Shown one piece after another: positions 45,216 to 58,385 of a DNA stretch of 64,000 nt (position 1 is the stretch's first letter; every line of letters begins with the position of its first letter). This DNA is from Tetrastigma voinierianum (Eukaryota > Streptophyta > Magnoliopsida > Vitales > Vitaceae). The stretch lies in the NCBI GenBank assembly GCA_016808115.1, contig JAEQBH010009429.1, positions 62,001 to 126,000 of the forward strand, given 5' to 3'. A program made the position numbers and the translations under genes. Under the pieces are notes generated by a model, which was given only the letters and a program-made list of their open reading frames with translations, did not search any database and had not been told where the DNA came from.

Positions 45216-48200
45216 CACGAAGAAAACACAAACAAAAGATAAATAAATAAAATAAAAAATAAAAAATAAATAAAATAAAATAAAAACGCCCGCACGTTGT
45301 TTCCTAAAAAAACCACCTGCGCTAGCAATAATAATAACAATGGGTGAATTTTTACTTTTAAAAATTTATAATAATATATAATCATTTTATTTGATAAATA
45401 ATAATGAAATTATTTTTTTAATGAATATCTTATTATAAATATAGAATATATGAATCATAATTCTTCAAAAGTTATAATTTTATTTTAATTATTTCATTTA
45501 AGAGACCTTTTGTCATTCTTAACTTTATACTTGGCGTTTCTTATTTTATCAACTTAATTTGAGGCAGGCAGTTCGACATTAAACAAAATATAGGTAGTTT
45601 TTAAGATATGTTTTTTGTCGTCTTGTTGTCTTCCTAACCCTTTTTTTTTAGTAAGAAGGAGTTTTTTTTTTTTTTTTTTGATATGTCGTGATGTCGGTAC
45701 TATTCTGTGGCGCCGACTAATTCGTGGAAACGCGGAGTAGTAGCGGGGGTAAACCTCGAGTGCTACTAAAGGGACTCAAACCCGTGCCTTTAGGTCTTCG
45801 TCTGAGCTTCTACGTCATCTGAGATTTAGTTGTGGGTAAGGAGGGTGATTTTTTTACGATTCTTAATATGAAATCACATATTTGCTGCACTTTCTTTTAT
45901 TTTTTTGCTCAATAAAATGGTATTTATACGATCCATCGACTCACTTGCTGAGATTGTGTAGTGATACTTAAGCAGAAAGGTTCTCGCTTTATCGGTAGGT
46001 ATTTTGGGTTAAATTTCTCTTGTGGGTTTAAGGTCACTATCGTGATCTTCGTTCATGATCAGTCTTAGCGAAATTGCCACTTGGAAGAGAGTGCATTCTG
46101 TCACTCCCGGAAGGATCAAAGTGAAAAATTTATTTAGAGTGTTTGTCGCCGACATCCCAGAAGCCTGGACCAGCGGTAATCACGATCATGTCGACTGCGT
46201 GAGATTATGGAGTGAATGCAAGATTGAGAAGTTACCGTCTATCAGGCCGTCTTTTGGGTTGGGTTCTTCTATTGGGCTTTGAATGCACATAATTGATTCT
46301 CAAGCCCGAGCCCAGTGTCGGTCAGTAAGTCGCGAGAGCATACCGATCTTCAAGTGCCACTTCAAATATTAATGAGCGATGTACAAATATTTAGGTCTTA
46401 TCTTTAACTGCTTTTTTGTTGTCGGTACTCTTAGTAAGCGTTTGGTTTGTCGTCGTCGATGCTTGTGCGGTATTTGGTTTGTCGTCGGTACAATACGATA
46501 TAGTGTTTTTGTTGTCTTGGTGACTTTATTTGTATGGGGCGATAGACGGGTAAAGCGGATTCGATCTGAAAATATCGTATGTTTATGCATTGTATATTGA
46601 AAAACAAGAGTGCATGATCTGTGTAAATGAACATATTTATAAATTTGAATTAATAAAATTATATTTCCTTTTAAAAAACTATACCTCAAGTGCAATTATA
46701 AAATATTACATAAAAAATATTTTTAAAATATAAAAAAATTATTAAAAATAATTATTGAAAAGATATGTTGATAGTCAGGTTCAAGTAATAAAAGATGTGA
46801 CGGAGTAGTAATATAAGTTAAAGAATATATATGTTGATAATATTCCTGCTTTTGTTGAAATATTTATTTTTGAAAAATATAAGCCAAACATTTATATACT
46901 ATTTTGTCATTAAAACTAAATTTAACTTTTAAATAATATTAGTTTTATCCTTCAATTTATAATAATGTTTAATTCTCGAAAGAAATACTACCAGCTTCCA
47001 TTAAATAAATGGAACGAGTTTAAATATTAAATATGATTTTTTTCTTCTAAAATTTTCAAATTTTCTTTTAAAATCACCCATTTTAAAAATTGAATAAATT
47101 GAATGCAGGAATAATAATTAAATGTAAGGTAGGCAAAAGTAAATAATAAATAAATAAATAAATAAATAAAATAAAGTGTAAATATAAAGCTGATTTAATG
47201 CCTTACAACGGTTTCAGCCTGTTGTGTGAGTGAGTTGAGTTCTATGGTCAGGGAATATTTTGGTTTTTTATTTTTTGTTATTTTTTTAAAAAAATTAAAT
47301 AATTGCGTTGACTTTTTATTTTTAAGTTCTTTGAAATCTTGACGTTGAAAAGTCTTCTGCCCCATATTTGGGTTTTGGTGTTCGGTGATTATTTTATTCA
47401 TTTTTACATTTTATTATTTTAATATGAAAGTAGAATAAAAAATAAATAAAATATTTTAAAAGAGAAAAATTATTTGATTGATTCAAATTAACAATGGCAA
47501 TAGAATCAAAATCATTTAAAAATAATAAAATATGAAGCAACGTCGTAGTAATAATATAATGAATGAAACCTAAGTCTGTATATTTTGAAATTATATTAAT
47601 ATTGTGGCCTGTCTGAAATGATTAGGTTCTTGATTTGATTCTTGTTGTTGATCGAATATCATTCTGCTACGTTTGAATCGTTAGCATAAATAAGCGTTCT
47701 GCGGCAGCCGAAGCTAAATGAATATTATTGCGTAAAGGCGATGATAGTCGAATATCTGGCATGAGCGACGAGAAGGCTGGAAGTAATGAAAACCTGACGA
47801 ACCCAAGAATTTATATTTGCTTATCTGATTGCTCAAGAAAATTTTGCTATTCGTAGAGTTAATGATAGTTGGCTGATGGGTAGTAGCATTAGTTAAATTT
47901 TGTAAGGGTGGGTTTGTAAAATTTATGGCGGAAACCCGTTTTGGCGCGTGGCTCGTGTGGAGTTTAATGCGGGTTGGCGGGTGCTTAGGAAATATTTATT
48001 TAATATTTTTAAATAGCCCAACGTAATTGAGATTTTTAAGGAATTTGCTTTCTGGTCACATCAATTTATACTTATTTAGGGATGACACATAGCTAGTTAC
48101 AATTAATTCGTTGAATCACTGCCAGTTTCTTTGGCTCATGATCATCCTTCCACACCGTCGGTTCTGAGTCCATAGAAGTTACAAAGATCTAGGTTTCGCA

Positions 48201-49150
48201 AATGTGAGTTTTAGGGTTTTTAGGTTACGATCTGAGCTGTTTTGGTTGATTTTTTTCGTAAGAAAGGTTGATTTTTTACCATTCTTGACTAAAATCACTC
48301 ATATACATCTCTTTTCCAATGTTTTTTAATCAAGTAGTTGTTTCACATAAATCTCAGTTTTTTTTTTTTTTCGTGTTTTCATCGTCTTATTGCAACGTGT
48401 TGTTTGTATTGGTTTTCGTTGACTTCGGGAATGGGCAATTCAGACGGAAAAGCATATTTGATCATATCGAGACAGGAAGACATCAATTCAAATTAAAGAT
48501 TTGACCGATTTATCTTCTGGAGCTGAATGCTACGCATATCTTATGCTATAACTTCTATCATAAGCGATTTTATAGAATTTGAAATTTTGATTATATAAAT
48601 ATTTTTTGTAACAAGTCACATATATATAAAAACACTTTTATATCATTAAAATTACTAAAAATGATATTTAATATTTAATTATAAAAATATGATATCTTAA
48701 TAAATAAAAATTAATTAAAAAAATATATAAATACATATAAAAATTTATATTAATAAAACATAAAATATCTCTTTGTATGATTATAAAAATTTTAATGAAT
48801 AGACAAACATATAAATATTTGTAGTAATAAAAACCTAAAATTATTATTTTTAATAAATTTGAAGTGTTTTGGATTTTCTAGGATTTTTGGATATTTATAA
48901 AAATAATTATCGTAATATGATTTAATGATTAATGATATAATTAGATTTTTTAAATGATTGTAATAGGTATTATAGGAATATAAAATATAAAAAAATTGAA
49001 GTGTTTTTTTAAAAAAAAAAACTCTCAAGTGCTTCACAAAAAAACACTCTAATTGTTTTTTTAAGGTTTCAAAAATGTTTTTCAAATTGTACCAAACACA
49101 TTATTTTCTTAAAAAAAAAAAAAAAAAAAACTTGACTAGAAACACTTTTA
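45216..49150. other. Long AT-rich spacer without a recognised gene
   Basis: (TAAAA)-rich tract at 45238-45290; 45640-45840 has a T-run and AAAGGGACTCAAACCCGTGCC, a B-box-like sequence on the minus strand; 46430-46500 repeats TTTGTCGTCG; (AAAT)n at 47147-47170. An open frame at 46055-46282 (+) has no known domain. Nothing here supports a gene. Confidence 0.5.
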
Positions 49151-49828
49151 AGAAGCACTGTAACCCTAAAGGGTCCTCATGAAAATTCTACTACACATGT
49201 TAGATTGTTCACAAGGGCCAATGCTATCTTTAGTCTAGATCTTACCGACATTCATGTAAAGTCGTCGGGTCCTTAACTTCAAGTCTTACAAGATTAGTCG
49301 AGATGCGAGTAAGCTGACTTAGACACCTGTTCACATGGGCTAGTGCCATTTCCGATCTGGATCTTGTAAAGCCACCAGGTCCTTAACTTCAGGTCTCACG
49401 GGATTAGTCGAAATGCGAGTAAGCTGGCTTGGACATCTGTTCACATAGGCCAATGCCATCTCCGGTCTGGATCTTGTTGACATTCATGTAAAGCCACCAT
49501 GTCCTTAACTTCAGGTCTTACGAGATTAGTCGGTATGCGATGGTGGCTTGAACACCCGTTCCGCATGGGCGATACGATCTCGGTTGGATCTTATTGACAT
49601 TCATGTAAAGTCGCGTGTCGCCAACGAGTCTCGGGATTAGTCGAGATGCGAGTAAGCTGGTTTGGACGCCTTTTCACATGGGCTAGTGCCATTTTCGATC
49701 TGGATCTTGCCGACATTCATGTAAAGCCACGAGCCCTTAACTTGAGTCTCACGAGTTAGTCAAATGAGGAAATTAGTGGCTTGGACACTGTTCACGTAGG
49801 TCGATGCCATCCGTCTTGGATCTGAACA
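49150..49828. repeat. ~120-bp tandem repeat, left block
   Basis: Units of about 120 bp share GGATCTTGxCGACATTCATGTAAAGCCAC, TCTCACGGGATTAGTCGAGA and AAGCTGGCTTGGACACC, then TTCACATGGGCxAATGCCAT. About five to six copies lie here, and the array continues beyond the Copia element at 58386-59060. The AAGCTGGCTTGGACA end resembles the 3' part of plant SINEs (inference). Confidence 0.8.
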
Positions 49829-49955
49829 AGTTAGATTATACTGTATACTTGCAGATTGTATATTTCACTTTTAAGATTGCGTAACTTAAGCTTATATAGC
49901 CTTTGCCTTGTGCATGTCACGTTTTTCCAAATATCTGGCTTCGAGTCTTTCTTCA
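49829..49955 (+). repeat. 5' LTR of the Copia element
   Basis: Begins (AG)TTAGATTATACTGTATAC with the terminal TG altered, and ends TCTTTCTTCA immediately before the primer-binding site. Confidence 0.8.
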
Positions 49956-50476
49956 TGGTATCGAGTAGGTTATTTGATTTTTTATTTATCTTCAGCTGCT
50001 CTCACGATTAGGCATTACCTCCGATAACTCATTTTTCGATGAAACAGCAGAAACTGTTTTGCTTTCTTTATTCCCTACTTCGCAAGCTTCTGTTGAAGTT
50101 ACAAGCCATTCGGTAGATCTTGTCGAGGCGATCCGCGTCGGTGTGCGACAATGGCGGGAAACACTCCCATGGCGGTCGTCGTAATGCTGGTGGAAGTCCA
50201 GATTTTTCCGCGCGCCGCTGTTACGAGTGCCGGATCCGCTCTTGGCGTGAACTTCCGCGGCGTCGCCAACTTGTAGGAACTGCGTCAACGCCAAGCTTTG
50301 GCAGCGCGGGTGTCGTTGGCGGTGACCATTGAATGTTGGCCAGATTGACTATTGGTATTGATGGTTGGTGACCATTGATTGTTGGCCAGATTGACGAAAT
50401 TTATTCAGTGCATTCTAACTAATTTTCGCGTCTTGACTCCATTTTTGCTGTCTATTTTTCGATTCTGAATTTAGAT

Positions 50477-51168
50477 ATGCCAGGTGATGAGATTAATCGT
50501 CCGATTCATGTTATTTTTTATGGTGATAATTTTACTCAGTGGTCTCAAGCCATGTAATGCGATTATCTTAAAGCGGCGTGGCTTCGTCTCTGGTGACCCT
50601 CTATTCCATAAAAGTGGACAAAAGCGATCTGCCTATGCCATTGAGATTGAGGATTGAAAGTCTTAATCATCATATCATCGCTTAGTTTAAGTAATACATC
50701 TTATTTCATCCATTATTGATGAGTTTGGCAACCTTGATATTGCGAAAAGTTTGGGACTACTTATTACTTGGTATCTTTGAGCAGGAGTGATGCTCATGAC
50801 TTCAAGCTCACATCACGAAACTTTATCGAGATTAAACAGGAACTAGGTGGCGGATTATTGTGTATCATAATAGGTTGAAATCCATTTTGGGATCAATTAA
50901 CTACATCCCCGAACGGTTCTCTCGGTCTAGCGACACGAGGAATTGAGATTACATGTTCACGTGAGCAGACATTTGTTTCGGAGTTTCTAATGAGGCTTCA
51001 TGATGAGTTTGAATAAGCCGAGAAGTCGTGATACATCAGAATCCTTCGCAGCCGATCTCGAAGCTATTCGCAGAGTTAGTTGATGATGAGACCCTTCTTT
51101 AGACTGATCCCATTTCTACTCACCATGGTTCTTGCTACTCCAGCCACTATTCCATAGCACACGCTCTT
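50477..51168 (+). pseudogene. Copia gag remnant
   Basis: The ATG at 50477 starts MPGDEINRPIHVIFYGDNFT then QWSQAM, the N-terminal Copia Gag block (NYxxWSQAM), followed by a stop and, after a shift, CDYLKAAWL. Later text around 50740-51160 is consistent with the rest of gag but broken by many stops. The nested insertion cuts it at 51169. Confidence 0.7.
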
Positions 51169-54100
51169 TGTAACACCCAGAAATATCTTGCTTGCCAGTC
51201 GTTTCGACATGTTTAGAATTATTTGTAACATAATTGGTGTTTCGTGATTTAAATGCGGCTTGGAAACGACCGGAAATTTACAAGATTTAAGGACAAAAAA
51301 TTATCATTTGACATCCAAGCCCAAAAAAGTCATAGTTGACAAGATTTGAGGCCAAAATGAAATAAAGGAAAGTTTGTTTATAAATAGAAAGAGTTATGGG
51401 CCAAAAAGCAAATAAAGAAAATTTAAAAAACCAAAAATGGGTTTTTGTCTAGGGCCAAACAAGGCCTTAACAAAATCTGAATTTAAAGACCAAATTGGTC
51501 TCATTTGTGGGAGGAAAAAAACGTGGAGAGGAAGGAGAAGGAAAGAAGAAGAGGAAGGAGAAGAAGAAGAAAGAGAAAGAGGAGAGCCCAGCCAAAGAGT
51601 ATAGAGGCCAGATTATGTGTGAATTTCCATGCTTTGATGGTTATAATCTTGCCCAAATCTAGGGTTTTTGCTAGGGTTTCATTTTAACCCAAAATTTATG
51701 TCAAGTAAGGTGGGTAAACCCCACATGGCACAAGATGGGTATGGAATCCTTCCTTTGTGAATGGATTCATGGTTTAATTATGAGTAGTTGAGTTAGGGTT
51801 TGGAACAAACCCTAACTAATCATCATAATTGGTTTGTGTATGGGTCTTAACCCATATTAGAATTGTTTTGGAAGGAATCTTGATATGTTTTTGGAAGAAA
51901 GATATGTAATTGAGAGATGAAGTGAATAGAAAAGAGATTCAAGTGAATTGGAAATGGTTTTGATGTGTTTGAAGTGTAGAATTGATTTGAGTATCAAAAG
52001 TATGGAAAAATGTGAAAAACACCATTAAGGCATTCTCGGGGTATCATACCGGTACAAGTTGAAGTTCTACCGGTACAACTTTGATTCTGATCGATTTTGG
52101 CCAAGTTCTCTGAGTAGAAGTTAAGTTCTACCAGTACAACCTACATTCTGAATTTTCTGTTAGACCAGTTTTTGTATTTTAATACTCTTCCTCATTTCTT
52201 ATCCGATTTGAGTGATTCAAGTGGCCACTTAAAATAGACTTCAAGGAGAACAAACCATATTTAATAAGTATCTCCAAATTATGACTCTAAATAGCCCAAA
52301 AATTCACTCAAAGTGGGACCATGTGCAAGCCAGTACAGTTCCTGACTTTGAACATAGAAGTCCGGGATGTTTCGGACGTAACTCGAGTTCCGGTGCTCCA
52401 AATTGGGTGATTCCAGTTGGAATAGAACCCTTAGCACCTTAGCTTTAAAGGAGTATAAGGACATAGTGTCAAAATATGAAGTTAAGACCCCGGAAAAATG
52501 AGTAATACAAACAGTCCCGAGTGTACAATCGGTAAGCCATTGAATTGGCGTAATGTATACTTGAGTTTGGGCGTCAGGTGGAATGATTCAATTTACGAGT
52601 AAAGATTATTCATAGAGGAACAAGAATATAGAAGATATGATGCGTATATTTCACACTGGGGCAAAAGAATGAATGAGTGGGCGATCTGATTAGTGCTCGG
52701 CACTCTGATTAGTACCTCGGTACTCCCGATTGAATCTTCTGACGCTCGCGTCACGATTAGTCTTTACGTGGCTCTGTCTTTGATTAGTGCTCACGGCACT
52801 CTGGTGTGCCCGGTACTCTGTTGGTGCCTGGCACCCGATCTTATGTCATTACCTTCGGGTACTTGTTATGCTTGCGTCTGCTCATTTCTTATAATTGAGT
52901 GCAAGTAATTAGACGGACATATGATAAGTGCTGAATAAAGAATAAGAGTAAAGATCTGAGCGCGCTCGGATACGTCTTTGTAGTACCTACGGGTACTCCT
53001 GTATACGATAAGTTACGTAGTACCTCTGAATCCTCTGTATCGAAGCAAGTCTGTCTCACGAATAAGTTATGTAGTACCTACGGGTACTCCTGTCTCTGAT
53101 TAGGCTCTGTAGTACTGCGGGTACTCTGTATCACGAAAATGTTACACCTCACGGGTACTCACGTATTTAATTATGTTACGTTACGTCTACGATTTAGTAT
53201 TGTAGTACTATAAGGGTACTCCTGTCTCCCGATGATTAACTCATCTCTGATTAACTCGATCGATAAGTTTAAAGTAGTACCTAAGGGTACTCTGGCCAAT
53301 TGAATAAGTCTGTAGTACCTCTGGGGTACTTATGTATCACGAATAAGTCTGATCGATAGGATTAGTAGTACTCAGTACTCCACGTATATGAGCAAGTTCT
53401 GTCTTGTATCCCGAATAGAATCTGTAGTACCTACGGGTACTCACGTATCCCGGTAAGCCACAGTATCTGAATATGTCACATCTCGATCTAGTTCGGTAGT
53501 ACTCTGGGTACTCTTGTATACGAGTAAAAGTTATCCTGTGTCTGATTAAAGCTCCGTAGTACCTCACGGGTACTCTTGTGCCAATTGATTACCTTGAGTA
53601 CCTCACGGGTACTCTTGTATCGATATATAAGTACAGGATTACGTAGTACCATACGAGTACTCTCGTGGCGTAAGATAAGTATAAGTCGATGTACCTGGGG
53701 GTACTCGTATCGCGTAAATAGTATATGTATGCGATTACGATGCATTGCACCATACGGGTATGTCCATACGATATGTATCTGCATACGTCTGATCTAACCC
53801 TGTATGTGATACGATTATGATTAGTTCGACTTATTGTACCTACGGGTACCTTCATACAGTAAGATACGTAAAACCGATTATAAGTCTTGTAATACATGTA
53901 TGAAGTCCCGAAATACATGTGTAAAGTTCACACATGTATCTGCATTATAAGATCAGAAATACCCGGTATGTGCTCGAAATACGATTATAAGTTAAAGTAA
54001 GACCGGGATATACTTCATAGTACAAGTGAGTCTGATACTGTATAAGTTTTGTAGTACTTCTGAATCTTAGTATAAGAATAAGTTCCTTGATACCGGTACG

Positions 54101-54911
54101 TTCCGTAATCCTGTGATACCTACGGAATTTCCAGAACAAGTATGTAAAACTCCGTAGTATAAGTAGAAGTCCTGCATAAGATAAGTTCTGTAACTCCTAC
54201 GGGAGTCCCGAATGAAGGTAAGTCTGTTATAAGTAGACATAAGATAAGTTCTGTAACTCCTACGGGAGTCCCGAATGAATGTAAGTCTGTTATAAGTAGA
54301 GAAGTCTGCATAAGATAAGTTCCTACGCCAACTCCTAAGGGAGTCAGGCCGAAAATAAGTCTATTATAAGTATAAGTCACACGCAAGAATAAGTCACGTA
54401 ACTCCCTCGGGGAGTCCCCGAATAAACATAAGCTTTGTTATGAGCTTAAGTCTTACTTGTACATAAGTCCATGTTATGAATGCATGAAATTTACGATATA
54501 CAGTATGGTTATACACTTATTATAATTGTGTATATGCATGTGCATCTGTATAAGTTATAAGATATGTTTCCCACTAAGCGTAAAAGCTATACGGGTTTAA
54601 TCCGTGTAGGTCTGAGAGAAAACGTGATGACATCCAGCATCTGGTAGGCGACACACACATGGGAGTTCCTTTACATGTAGGATTTAGTGCTCGATTTGTA
54701 ATGTAAAAGTAAAGTTTTATGTATTTGTAAATGAGACTCGGTATATGTGTATAGATTTTGATGGACACCACTGCGGTAGTAGTTCTTTTGATTACATTTA
54801 TAAGATGTGAGCCGCCCACAGGTGCGATTAATACAAAAAAATAAATAAATAAATAAATCAGGTAAAGAGTCCCAGAATGTGGTTTTGCGTCCTAAAAAAC
54901 GGGGTGTGACA
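51169..54911 (+). mobile_element. 3.74-kb LTR-like element (probable solo LTR) nested in the Copia
   Basis: Starts TGTAACACCCAGAAATA and ends ACGGGGTGTGACA, the inverted TGTAACACCC...GGGTGTxACA ends typical of large plant Gypsy-type LTRs. It has no recognisable gag-pol inside. Flanks are GCTCTT and GCTACTCTT, an imperfect target duplication. It contains a purine-rich tract (GGAGAGGAAGGAGAAGG near 51525) and a long minisatellite. The solo-LTR reading is an inference. Confidence 0.65.
52690..54450. repeat. Minisatellite inside the nested LTR, about 35-60-bp units
   Basis: Dozens of units built on GTAGTACCTACGGGTACTC followed by CTGTAT..CGAATAAGT. The repeat drifts along its length: first GCTCGGCACTCTGATTAGTA (52695), then CTACGGGTACTC (53000-53850), then CTCCTACGGGAGTCCCGAAT with AAGTCTGTTATAAGTA (54180-54420). 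The open frames here are repeat artefacts. Confidence 0.85.
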
Positions 54912-56270
54912 GCTACTCTTGTTTTTCCCTCTGCAGGTTCATCTACCTATGTTTCCAAAGGCAAAGGGAATAATGTCAGACGACATAACAATAAGAAGCA
55001 TCTTTCTTATCTCTGAGTTTGTAGAACAAAGATCATTCTATTGAAACTTTGTTACACTTCGTGGCGTAAATTAACTTCCATAACTTTGCTTTGCCTTGAC
55101 TCGGTTTAGTTATCAAGCGTAGAATCTCATTCCAAAATCTGATCCCCTCATCTCTCTCTCATGAGATCTACGAGGATATGGTTAATCATGTTCGTTTTCA
55201 GTCTTCGATGCATCCGTTCTTTGCTGCTCTACGATATTAGGTACTTATCGACATGGCTAACGGTTACTTGCTTTGCTGATCATACGGCTTCTTCTCTGTT
55301 GTTGTCTCTTCCTACTTCCTTTACTCTCCCTCACATATATCTTTGCAAATGGTTCTCTATGCATGTCTCTCATCTTGGTAATGTCTTTACCCGACCTTAT
55401 GCATTTCAGTGTTTATCGATTCCCGACTCCTCATAATCTTCTATACGTTAGGCTGACTCACTAAACTTAGTTTTGCTTTAACCTTTTCTTCTACTGGTGT
55501 GGTTGTGCAGGATTCTCAGACGGGGCAGATCGTTGGGACCACCCGTAAGGTCGGAATGTTGTTTGAGCTCATCTTTCTTCATTTACTGTCCTCTCGTCTC
55601 TCTGCTTCTAGTGTCTCAGGACAGAGCACATCTTCTCTTGCTTTATGGCATTCTCGCCTTGGTAATGCATCTATCTCTAGGGTTAAACAACTAGTTTATC
55701 GGGGTTTGTTAGTTTCAGTTTCAAACAAGAGTTTTGATTGTATGCCTTGTCAATTTGGCAAACAAACTACTTTACCATTTAATAACAGTGTTTCTCATGC
55801 TCTCTCTTCTTTTGATCTTATTCATTCTGATGTATGGGGCCCTTCTCCCATTACTACTCAGAGTGGGTCACGTTATTTTGTTATTTTTGTGGATGATTTT
55901 TTCCAATATACTTGGATTTGTCTCTTCAAAAATCGTTATGAACTTTATCAAATATATCGTGACATTACCAAAATGATTGAAACACGGTTTTCTAAACCTA
56001 TCAAAGTTTTTAGATCTTACAATGCCCAAGAATATAAAGCTTATGAATTTACTTCTATTCTACATCAATTTGGTACCGTTCCACATTCCTCTTGTGCTAG
56101 CACTTCTCATCAAAATGGCAGGGCTAAGTGCAAACTTCGTCATATTCTTGATGTTGTTCGTCTTCTACTTCTTTTATTCTTTTACATCTCTTTCATTCTC
56201 GATTTTTGGGGGAAATTTGCTCTTCTTTAATAGTTTACCATCGTAATTTGTGCTTCTCCCATTGTTGTTG
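54912..56270 (+). pseudogene. Copia protease region and integrase remnant
   Basis: 55160-55440 gives protease-side text (FADHTASSLL, then in another frame PLSHLGNVF-like). From 55499: GAG-pre-integrase motif LWHSRLGNAS, CMPCQFGKQ, then the integrase core SFDLIHSDVWGPSPITTQSG, YFVIFVDDF and HSSCASTSHQNGRAK. The third catalytic acid region is altered (GRAKCK where family members have GxxERK-type text). Confidence 0.85.
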
Positions 56271-56289
56271 TTTGAGTTTCTTTTCTCCC

Positions 56290-58256
56290 TCCTATGACTT
56301 ACTTAGAGTCTTTGGATGTGTCTGTTTTGTTGCTTCTTCAAGATCATGAAAGAAACAAATTTCGGTCTGGATTCTCGTTTGTATTTGTTTTTCTTGGGTA
56401 TGGAATTGGTCAGAAAGGTTATAGGTGTTATGATCCCATTAGCAAACATCTTCGTGTTTCTTGGCATGTGGTCTTTTGGGAACACAAAATGTTTTACCAA
56501 CTACCTCATATTCCTGTTTCATTTATTTCCTCTATCGATCCTCTCCCTAACTTTTTTCCTGAGGAGTCCCCCACTTCTATATCTGAGCATCCCCACAGGT
56601 ATACGAGTTTCCCCTTACATTTACGATGTCCTTGTCATGCATTTGATGAGCCTCCACTTTTGATCATCGCGGTGCCCATTGATCTTGCTCGGTGTGGATC
56701 ATGCGGTCCTTGACTCTAATGCGCCGCCGTTCCCCATCGAGTAACTCACTACTCTCATGTACCGTCTTCGTGACTTCCATTGCTTTTCTACTCTTGCCTC
56801 TCGGGAACCTCGGACTTTTAGAGCAGAGGCTTCCCTCCTAACCCTTTATGGCGACAAGCTATGAAAGAAAGAGTTTGATGCACTATAAGAGCTGGAACAT
56901 GGGATGCAGTTGATCTTCCTCTAGAAAATCTGCTATCAGTTGTAAATGGGTTTATAAGATCAAGACTCGGTCGAATGGCACTGTTGATTGCTACAAGGCT
57001 GGCCTTGTTACCAGGGGTTCTACTAAGGAGTATGGGATTGATTATGAGGAGACTTTTGCTCCAGTGGCTCGACTTTCTTCTGTCATGACTCTGTACCATT
57101 TGTGGCTCATAAGAGTAACCTCTCTTTCGCCATGGATGTCAAAAATGTTTTTCTTAATGGTGAACTCTCGGAGGAAGTACATGGGCTTCCTCTTGGTTAT
57201 TCTCACCCCTCAGGGGTTCCCTCCGCAGTATTATGTCGACTACGTGGGCACTTTCTATGAACAAGCTCCTTAAGCATGGTTTGCAAAGTTCAGTTCTATT
57301 ATCTCTCAACATGGTTTTTCAGGCAGTTCTTTTGATACAGCTCTTTTTCTAAGACGGTTTGATCATGGTATTACTATTCTACTCTTGTATGTTGGTGATA
57401 TGATTATTACAGGTGATCATATGCGGGGTATTCAGGATCTAAATCACTTACTTGGTCGTTAATTTGAAATGAAAGATCTCGGCCCTCTTAATTACTTTCT
57501 TGGTCTAGAAGTTTCATCTTTTACAGATGGTTATTATCTTACTCGAGGGCGTATGCTTTCCGATACGATTTCTCGAGGAGCCAATATCAACGATATGAGA
57601 ATGGTCAGCCAGCGCAGTGAGTATAATTGTGCTTTTTCGATTCTCATGATGGTGAATCTCTCGATGCTTTCTCTCTAGACGAAGCTTGTTGGGGAGTTTA
57701 ATTTATCTGGCCTTCTTCGCTACAATATTTCTTATACGAGTTCATGCGGTGGTCAATTTATAGCGCCACAGATCTTCGTTATCTTTGTTGTTCTCATGAT
57801 TCTTCGATATAGAAGCCACTATATTTGATAGTCTTCATTTTCTTCTATTCTCGTTAACTCTTGAAGCATATTCAGATGCAAATTAAACGGTGATTCAGCG
57901 ATGGAAATCGATCTACTACAGGATATTGTTTTCTTCTGGGTAATTCTCTTTATCTCTTGGATGAAACAAACGATCGTTACTTTCGTTCGATCTTTGACGA
58001 ATATAAACTATTGTAGTATATGATTGAACTTATTTGGTTCGTTGGTTCTTTAAGGGATCTTGGTGTTGATTGTTCCTACAGCTAAACTTCACTATGATAA
58101 TGAAGTGCTATTCAAAATCTTCCATGTGATGTCTTTATGAGCATCATGGCAATATTGGAAATTGATTGTCGCTTCATTACGTAAATTCTAGGAGCTTTTC
58201 GAGCACAGCTTACGGCTAAAAATGGTTTTCTTAGAAACACCATGAGTTTGAGGGGA
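56290..58256 (+). pseudogene. Copia RT and RNase H remnant
   Basis: 56380-56480 gives FLGYGIGQKGYRCYDP, the segment between integrase and RT. 56940-57110 gives CKWVYKIKTRSNGTVD and DYEETFAPVARLSSVMTL. 57130 onward gives MDVKNVFLNGELSEEV, then QHGFSGSSFDTALF, LLYVGDMIITGDH and MKDLGPLNYFLGLEV. 57870-57960 holds eroded RNase H. Stops and shifts occur in every block. The YVDD-type box reads YVGD, so the catalytic pair is altered. Confidence 0.88.
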
Positions 58257-58385
58257 TGATAGATTATATGTATATAATGATTGTATATTTTCCTTTTTAA
58301 GATTTGTATAGCTTAGTTTATATAAACCTTCACCTTGTCACATATGTCTACCTTTTTAATATCTGAATGCTCGAGTCTTTCTTCA
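58257..58385 (+). repeat. 3' LTR of the Copia element
   Basis: Begins TGATAGATTATATGTATATA and ends CGAGTCTTTCTTCA; preceded by the polypurine tract AGTTTGAGGGGA. Confidence 0.85.

Larger units (their letters stand above)
49829..58385 (+). mobile_element. Copia LTR retrotransposon, degenerate, interrupted by a 3.7-kb element
   Basis: Related ~128-bp LTRs at 49829-49955 and 58257-58385, both ending CGAGTCTTTCTTCA. A primer-binding site TGGTATCGAGTAGGT (49956, like the initiator-tRNA-Met site) and a polypurine tract TTTGAGGGGA lie before the 3' LTR. Internal order is gag, protease region, integrase, RT, RNase H, as in Copia. Flanks AACAA / AACGA could be a 5-bp target duplication with one change. 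Without the nested insertion it is about 4.8 kb, a normal Copia size. All frames are broken. Confidence 0.9.

Noticed and set aside
46055..46282. 75-codon plus-strand ORF in the spacer upstream of the ZIP gene
   Set aside because: No recognised domain, no splice or promoter context, and in a region with retroposon-like B-box sequence.
53337..54386. ORFs rich in Y, R and T or with repeated LITDLPSFGTPVGVTEL
   Set aside because: They are translations of the minisatellite inside the nested LTR.
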